Translations under genes and position numbers: made by a program
Shown: piece after piece, positions 57,975 through 64,000 of the stretch
How the letters are laid out: each line of letters opens with the position of its first letter
Numbering within the stretch: the stretch's first letter is position 1
Notes under the pieces: generated by a model
Database searches by the model: none
Told to the model about the DNA's origin: nothing
The model's input: the letters and a program-made list of their open reading frames with translations, nothing else
Source of the DNA: Anthoceros angustus
Lineage: Eukaryota; Streptophyta; Anthocerotopsida; Anthocerotales; Anthocerotaceae
NCBI GenBank assembly: GCA_010909165.1
Contig: MU008157.1
Span: forward strand, 868,001 to 932,000
Length of the DNA stretch: 64,000 bases
Reading direction: 5' to 3'

Positions 57975-58290
57975 CATGCCTCATATACATTGCTCAATGT
58001 GAGCAATGTATATGGGCATATACATTGCTCACATTACGTTGCCCATATGCCCATATGCCCATATGCTTAATGCCCATATACAATGTACATTGCTCAATGC
58101 CCATATGTTCATATACAATGTACATGGGCATAGCCAATGTATATGCCCATATACATTGCTCAATGCCTCACTTGGGGATGTATCATGCCCATATACATTG
58201 CTCAATGCATGACTTGGGGATGTATCATGCCCATATACATTGCTCAATGCGTCACTTGGGGATGTGTCATGCCCATATGCATTGCTCAAT
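57975..58290. repeat. CATATACATTGCTCAATG-rich array with 42-bp period
   Basis: TGCCCATATACATTGCTCAA recurs in 42-bp steps at 58144, 58186, 58228 and 58270, each followed by a variant of CACTTGGGGATGTATCA. Upstream, 57975-58140 is a denser mix of CCCATATG and CATTGCTC words, including a hairpin ATACATTGCTCA/TGAGCAATGTAT at 57985-58012. The unit length is divisible by three, so spurious 14-residue repeat frames appear on both strands. Confidence 0.85.
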
Positions 58291-58418
58291 TATGTTTCTC
58301 TCTGGGCTGATTTATTTTGACCAGAGGGGACCAGGTCTCTATTGCAGATGTGGTTGTAACAAACCCTACTCGGGACATCGTCAAAGAGCATGTCATCATC
58401 TGGGAACCATTGGAGCTT

Positions 58419-58542
58419 AGCACTAGAGGGATGCGCACAACTAAGGCTTAGAAGAAGTACAGCCCAATATAGGAAGGCTGAGCACTAGAGGGATGCGCAC
58501 AACTAAGGCTTAGAAGAAGTACAGCTCAATATACGAAGGTCA
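58419..58542. repeat. ~62-bp direct duplication
   Basis: AGCACTAGAGGGATGCGCAC and the following AGAAGAAGTACAGC segment occur at 58419 and 58481. The sequence around it (58290-59030) shows no gene. Confidence 0.85.
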
Positions 58543-59408
58543 TGCATTCATTCCTCTTGAGACCGAGACTCATGTGGCCATGGGCAAGGATTTTGTGAGG
58601 TTTATCAAGGGTTGTGCTAAGACCTGCCACACCTTTAAGAATGAGGTAAGCCTCCTCCTATCTTGTGTGGTGGCTTTCTTCCGACAACGTCCTCCCATAG
58701 CCTTGTAGAGGGCAATGGCAAAACGCAATTTTTAACACAACTTCAAATGCGGGAGATACGGCATCTTCATCTCCCGTCGTAAGTAGGCCCTTTGTTTATG
58801 CCGATATCTTGAGGGCAGTAGATAATTTAAAGGTAAAGAATAGCAGAACTCTAGTCCCATGGCACATAGCCCTTTAGTGGGTTCCCACTCCCTCTGTGCA
58901 CATGGCACTTCCAATCTCAGCAAGCTAAAAAGTCTTCGAAGAAGAAGTATATTAAAATATTTATATACATATTATATACTTATGTACCTACAACATAAAT
59001 GTACATAAAGGGTTCCCGGACGGGCAACTTATGGAAAAGAGAAAGGCCGCCACACGCTTGAGAGGACCGAAGTTGGACAGCTCTGCGAGAATAGCGCAAT
59101 TTAGCCCGCTGTGTCGGCGCCGCTGCAGGGCGTGTGGCTCGGAGCCAGCTAGGAGCCCGTCCCTGCCGCTTTCACGACGGGTCGGCATGTGTGTTGCTGT
59201 TGCGGGGCCCGCCTGCGGTTGGGCGCTCTGGCAGACGGCGTCAGTGGCGCGCTCGGCTCGCCTTGTTGATCTCGATTCGCGCATCCCCGCATCCGCGGTT
59301 CGGAGTCGGGGTGTGGAGGAGGTGGAAGAGGAGCGGTGTCGCTGCCGGAATCCGAATCTGTTGCTGTTTGATTGAGCGCCGGATATAGTATTGGAGCAGG
59401 CGGGAAGC

Positions 59409-60269
59409 ATGGCCCGGTTGTGTTGCTGCTTCGGGGCCAGATCTGGGGGAGACAAGGGGAGCAAGGTGGAGGATGCTAAGGCGGCTGCAGCGACGGCGGC
59501 AGGTGAGGGACAGAAGCAGCAGCAGCAAAAGAAGGGAGGAGGCAAGGGAGCGAGCCAGAGCGCGGTGCTGGTGGAATTCTTTACCTCGCAAGGATGCAGC
59601 TCCTGCCCGCCCGCAGATCTGGTGATGTCGAGGCTGGCGCAGGAGGGAGCGGGGGAGGTGCCCGTGGTGGTGTTGGCGTACCATGTGGATATTTGGGACC
59701 ACCTCGGGTGGCGGGATCCGTTCGGCAGCAGCGCCTGGAGCTTGCGGCAGCGGACGTACGCGGAGGTGTTGCAGCAGGACTCCATCTGCACGCCGCAGGC
59801 TGTGGTGCAGGGAGCGGCGCATTGCATCCCCAGCACGGACGCAGGGCTCGGCGGCCTTATTGCCTCGGCGACGCGCTTTTCTGCTGCCGATTTGCACCTG
59901 GCCTTCTCCAGGCCCGCGCCTGACCAGCTCAAGGTTACGGGATTTGTTGTTCCCAAGTTTAAGATCGAGTCTGACTCCAAGGTGGACGTCATGGTGGCGC
60001 TGTTTGAGGATAATCTGGTCACCATGTGCAGCAAGGGGGAGAACATGGGACGGACGCTCACCAACGACTCCGTGGTGCGGGCCTTGGAGAGGTTGTGCAC
60101 TCTGGAGCATCCGCTGCCTGCCAAGAAAGGCAAGGGGGATTTGGAGGTGGTGCTCCCGCTGTGGCAGGGATTTGGCAGGGCCCGGGCCGGGGTTGCTGTC
60201 TTCCTGCAAAATCAGAGAACCAAGCAGGTTTATGGAGTGCAGCGAATTGAGCTGCCTGACAATTTGTGA
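59409..60269 (+). CDS. DUF1223 thioredoxin-like family protein
   Basis: Single-exon gene of 286 aa from the ATG at 59409 (MARLCCCFGARSGGDKGSK). A Cys-cluster start followed by an Ala/Gln/Lys-rich linker (to about residue 50) precedes the conserved domain: VLVEFFTSQGCSSCPPADLV, the DUF1223 signature with a CxxC pair resembling a thioredoxin active site. Then come AYHVDIWDHLGWRDPF and QRTYAEVLQQDSICTPQAVV, also family hallmarks, and a beta-rich C-terminal half (VDVMVALFEDNL, QVYGVQRIELPD). The family occurs in bacteria and plants; its biochemical role is not established to my knowledge. The three Cys near the start could allow lipidation, which is speculative. Confidence 0.85.
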   Translation: MARLCCCFGARSGGDKGSKVEDAKAAAATAAGEGQKQQQQKKGGGKGASQSAVLVEFFTSQGCSSCPPADLVMSRLAQEGAGEVPVVVLAYHVDIWDHLGWRDPFGSSAWSLRQRTYAEVLQQDSICTPQAVVQGAAHCIPSTDAGLGGLIASATRFSAADLHLAFSRPAPDQLKVTGFVVPKFKIESDSKVDVMVALFEDNLVTMCSKGENMGRTLTNDSVVRALERLCTLEHPLPAKKGKGDLEVVLPLWQGFGRARAGVAVFLQNQRTKQVYGVQRIELPDNL

Positions 60270-61581
60270 GCCATGGTCAGCTGTTTCCCTGCCGGGCGGA
60301 AGAGAACCGAGCTTGGAGCTTGGAGCTTGGATGTAGCAGGTCGAAGAGGGACACTTTTTCTTCAGCGCTATCCCTTTAGATAGCCGATATGGAAATTCTT
60401 TCTTAGTGTGTTGTATACGGTAGCAGGTCAAGGACTGTGTGTGATCGGCTCGGTCAGCAGCCGGCATAGATCTAGAGCTCATGTGCCCGTGCTTTGGACA
60501 AGCTTAGGTGATGTGCATGCAGAGCATGCAGCGGTGGCAGCAGTCTTCCGCGAAGGCCTTGCATGGTGGTCATTTCTCGCCTTTTCTTGCATCGGCAGGT
60601 ACAAGATAGGATTCAGGGCGGCTTCTCTGCCCTGGTAGGAAGCGTGTGAGCATCCATGACAGGTGGTGTTATGGATGCCTTGACATCAGTCTTCACCAGG
60701 ACTGGTTTCGGGAGCGGATTCTAGTTTACCCGCTGATATCTTCTCCGACCTTGTCGAGACCAGGGTGTGGAGGCTGACAGCTCAAGCCGGACACTGGATT
60801 GGGTTGCAGGGTACATATCTTTGTTTGTCCTTATGCGGGTAAGATGCTACGCATTTCAGGTTCCAGTGTGGTTGTGGGGGCAAACTAGATTATTTCCAGG
60901 TATAGTACACCCTTCTGTTAGCTGGAGATGGCCCATTGGCATCTCTTGTTCCCAACATATGGTGCATTGCAATGCTTTGCTAGTTATGCTCAGTATACTC
61001 GTCCATATACTATAGCTTCTAGAGCCATTAATATTGTATACTGCTGGATTGAATGACGTCACATAAACACCAATTAGCTTCACTGTTGTCCAGAGAATCA
61101 ACTGCATCTCGAATAGCAGGGATTCTGCTGTCGTATGCTTGCGTACCCTGGCGCTGTGTCATGGGAGCGCTTCCTCCCCGTCGACTCGTCCGATTGTCGC
61201 ACCTGAAAGCTGCACTTGGACAACCACGGGCGGCAATTTTAGTGTTGATAGCGACGAGGAGCTCAGTGCGTGACAGATCGGCTGTCATCCGAGCTCGAAT
61301 GGAGTTGTCCACCCGGTTAGCAGACCCACCCGCCACCTTTTTCATGTTTATGGGGTGCGAAATTCTTCCAATGTCATATGTGGCAAGATCCTTTCCTAAC
61401 ACTTGGCCGATAAATCGCTTAAAATTCAGGCCGGGAACTCGTAAGAACAAACATCCCCTTTCGTGCTCCTCTATACATCAGAGATCACAGTATGTACATG
61501 AGCAATCACAGTCTGTACGCGCACACTGTTTTCGCAATGAACCGCGAAAACACAGGCACACTAGTTTTGTGTCTAAAGAAA
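60270..61581. other. Intergenic, uncertain coding content
   Basis: The first few hundred bases are probably DUF1223 3' UTR. Open frames of 140-187 codons cross 61028-61616 on both strands, without an ATG that I trust (the reverse frame opens on TTG) and without recognisable motifs. I call no gene. Confidence 0.4.
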
Positions 61582-62078
61582 TCACGAGACGCAACCCACC
61601 TCGGAGTCCCAGATAACTGTGCCATCGCATTTGCACAACGTCTGCCTCAGCTGCCCCACTGTCTTCCCTGCACTTCTGGCAATCACAGCCGCTGCGATCC
61701 CTTCACTGTGGCTCACAGCCTGGTACAAGACGATGGATCGCCCGATCACATCCGACACACTTAGCCGGTTGCTTGTGGACGAGTATTTCGCATGGCCTCG
61801 CGAGTCCGCATCCAGGGTTCCCAGCTCTCCAGCCGCTTTTTCCTTTTGCTGTCCCACGCTTGCGCTTGAAGCGGCTGGATTGAAAGGCCCGCCTGTGCTG
61901 GTTGGACCCCGAGTTAGGTCCCCGAATTCGTTCAAGCTCCAGTGGTGTAATCCTGGTTGTAAACCATCGAATGTGGCCTCTATGCTTGTCACTTCCTTTG
62001 TCAGCTGAACAAGCTGAACAAGCCCGTGGACAACCGGGCCTTTGAACTCTGCAACTGCTACAATCAAGGACTCGGCGT
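61582..62078 (-). CDS. CCS: Copper chaperone for superoxide dismutase, domains 2 and 3 (partial model)
   Basis: CCS loads copper into Cu/Zn superoxide dismutase. This exon of about 164 codons starts at a clear acceptor (CAG before 62078) and reads AESLIVAVAEFKGPVVHG, then VTSIEATFDGLQPGLHHWSL and NEFGDLTRGPTSTGGPFNP, the SOD-like domain 2. LGTLDADSRGHAKYSS and VSDVIGRSIVLYQ follow, then domain 3 with AAAVIARSAG and the CxC motif in LCKCDGTVIWD. The frame ends with TGA at 61582-61584; a GT right after the codon for the E of WDSE could instead be a donor to one more exon. I could not find the N-terminal HMA-type copper domain (MxCxxC) in the next 1 kb upstream, so the 5' end is unresolved; the gene may be long-introned, lack domain 1, or be decayed. 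Confidence 0.8.
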
Positions 62079-64000
62079 CTGCGACAAACAGGAAGAATTA
62101 TACTTGCAGACAACCGTGCTCTGCATGACTTGTAAGCCTGCCACGCATATAATGTCAGCACGCTTGTCGCAGGAGTTTGAAGTTCCGGAACTCACAACTT
62201 GCGGCCAAGTTTTTGTCGTAATCCGGAGCAGCGCAAACAGAGAGCTGGCTTGCCGGGATGGTCTTGCAAGCCATGAGCTGCGCAATACCTTGCTTGTCTG
62301 TGTTCTTGTTCTGAGCTCTCACTGGCACAACCTGGAATTTAATGTCAAGCACGGCACAGTTCAGGCTTCGCAGTGATAAAAGCTAGTACTAGGCAGTAGG
62401 CCCCGCATCACCTTCAAGCCCTCTTCAAACGGTTTTCTATCCACAGTCCACACACATCACAATCCTCCAACATAGTTAATCTAAGTCCTACAGCCACAAT
62501 TGTACTCGGGACTTTGCGAATGGTCTACAAAGGCAAATCCTTTTCTGTCATTGCCATCTGCGTTTTACCATATCAGGAAGCAGTTTGGTGCTTCTCTTCG
62601 GCTCCACAACGAAGTTGCTGGTCGAGCCTACAGCATGGCTTGATGACAGGTGCATGATAACCGACCTACTATGCAGACCTGCAGGACGGCAGAAATTTAA
62701 ACATTTATGCATGAACCAAGCCGAAAGCCTCACTAATTTGCGTCTGCCAGCATAAGAGTCCCTCGCACGACCCGCAATTCCTGCAGGATGTTCTTGCAGC
62801 TGAAGCTTGTTACTAAGCAACTCGAGTTTCGTACCGTGGAAAGGGATCTCGTGAGCTGATGCCTGCAAATATCGCAGTCGCCAATACAGTCAGTTGTTGG
62901 CAACAGCAAATTTCGCAGCCCAAATGAGTCCGCAAGCCCAGAGTACCTATCCGGAATCCCTCGCAGACACCAAGGCGAGGAATGGGAGTGCGAGCATATG
63001 CCACGCAAGTAGAAGCTCAATGCACGACACTAGCTTCGCGTAGTACAAGAGGCAAGTGCCTATAGCAGCCTGCGCGTACTGGCAGCAGTACAACAGCTTC
63101 CCGAGAGAATGAAAGCCAACTGATGGAGCAACGATGTCGTCATCCCATCCCTGACTAATTACGCTAACGGCCGTTACACCAACTTGACAGGTTCCGATAT
63201 GTGTGTTTCCAGTTAGGGCTCTATGTAGTTAGGGCTTCCCTTTTAGGGTTAGGGTTTCCGATATGTGTGTTGGCTCTGGCTAAGATATCAAGGCATTCCA
63301 TGTCGCCACCTCGTACGGCCATGATGGCAAAGAACTTTGAATCCATGTCTGTCCGGCAGCTGATGTTTTCCGCACCAGTCCTCTTTCGACAATCAAAGAA
63401 TGGAGTTATGTACGTGTCTTGTGACAAGCACGCTCGCAAACATGTGGCCCTCCCCAGCTAAATCATAAGGACATGGAAGGAACGCTGGTGGCTAGGCGTA
63501 TATGTAAAGGAAGCCATATGTGCGAGAGAGACAACACGTTGGCGCCAAATCGCAAGGGCAAGAATGCGTCTCATTTCCTTCTACCGCATTATCCAACAAA
63601 CGGATAGAACCCCATGCTAATCAGGAAGGTTTCAATCACCATTCTTCCTGAGCATCCTCGCTTAGGCGAGCTTTCCTCACTGCCAGAAGGCTTGCGATCA
63701 GGCCTGTCCTGCCCGTGACGGTCCGATTGCCGCGGAGATCGCTGAGCAGATCGATCAGATCGATCGGCCTCGATCGGTCGCTAAACTTAATTAGGCGTTT
63801 TCTATTGTATATAACCATCTAAACACATGAGATATATATATAATACTAAAAAATCTGGAAGATGTTAAGCATCTATTATAGAATATAACAAATTAACCTG
63901 GTCACACAAAAGAAATAGGGTCGAATTTGAACACTTCTCGAAGTCAAAAACAACTTTGGTGATTCGGCTATATATGTACCCAGAGCTACGATGACCCTAG
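62079..64000. other. Window end, no recognisable gene
   Basis: Upstream exons of CCS may lie here but none could be proved. A telomere-like TTTTAGGGTTAGGGTTT stretch at 63241-63257 is flanked by a 16-bp direct repeat. A GATC-dense patch lies at 63735-63780. The last 200 bases are AT-rich. Confidence 0.4.
63192..63271. repeat. 16-bp direct repeat around telomere-like sequence
   Basis: TTCCGATATGTGTGTT occurs at 63192-63207 and 63256-63271. Between them are several TTAGGG-containing words (AGTTAGGGCT, GTTAGGGCTT, TTTTAGGGTTAGGG), close to the plant telomere unit TTTAGGG. Confidence 0.85.

Noticed and set aside
58029-58420. Repeat-containing frames on both strands (for example GMYHAHIHCSM repeats)
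   Set aside because: Produced by a 42-bp minisatellite whose unit is divisible by three; no start context or family match.
59241-60482. 413-codon reverse open frame
   Set aside because: Antisense to the DUF1223 gene, whose forward translation has clear family signatures.
61028-61450. 140-codon reverse frame near CCS
   Set aside because: Opens on TTG rather than ATG and shows no recognisable motif; could not be linked to CCS by splice phase.

Overview
The window is nuclear DNA of a land plant. Its genes are split by many short GT-AG introns (about 43-200 nt, mostly 75-100), and it carries plant-type families: a DYW-class PPR relic, an SBT2-like subtilase, the plant KPC1-related E3 ligase RKP, the chlorophyll dephosphorylase CLD1 and a chloroplast-type DnaJ zinc-finger protein. 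A complete gene for the ciliary protein DRC11/IQCA1 argues for a plant with swimming sperm. Compact introns plus a DYW-PPR relic would suit a lycophyte such as Selaginella, but a bryophyte or fern is not excluded. Nothing here is prokaryotic.

Layout. 1-2312: 3' part of UTP6 (+), pre-rRNA processing. 2700-4460: decayed PPR-DYW pseudogene (-). 4925-6469: BTB-BACK-SPRY gene (-), followed head-to-head by a captured BIG ARF-GEF fragment and a truncated inverted copy of the same BTB gene (6800-8073). 8074-9350: AT-rich, with a perfect 42-bp palindrome and a minisatellite. 9351-10161: SmD3 (+, 5 exons). 10570-14967: DRC11 (-, 19 exons). 15-21 kb: repeats (LTR-like tandem copies, a 131-bp satellite), ending in a tRNA-Asp gene. 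21056-21713: DnaJ zinc-finger protein (+). 22252-24779: Gln-rich plant-conserved protein (-). 25578-28984: AFG1/LACE1-type ATPase joined to two EF-hands (+). 31008-34508: subtilase (+) in AT-rich surroundings.

35.1-37.9 kb: PEX11 (+) with its 5' half tandemly duplicated. 40251-41639: GDP-mannose pyrophosphorylase (+). 42428-43944: PLP enzyme of the L-cysteine desulfhydrase group (-). 44-48 kb: repeats and the RKP upstream region. 48493-53879: RKP (+, 11 exons). 54768-56476: CLD1 alpha/beta hydrolase (-). 56570-56653: tRNA-Leu(CAA), then four 80-bp tandem tRNA-like relics, a foldback element and minisatellites. 59409-60269: DUF1223 thioredoxin-like protein (+). 61582-62078: C-terminal part of the copper chaperone for SOD, CCS (-). 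The last 1.9 kb shows no recognisable gene.

The genes are unrelated housekeeping and organelle genes and do not form a pathway or cluster. All exon models are my own, read from splice signals, reading phase and remembered family sequence; no alignment or transcript was available. The most unusual items are the AFG1-EF-hand fusion with its GC-AG intron, the partial PEX11 duplication with a microhomology junction, the inverted chimeric pseudogene beside the BTB gene, and the tRNA-Leu-derived tandem array.
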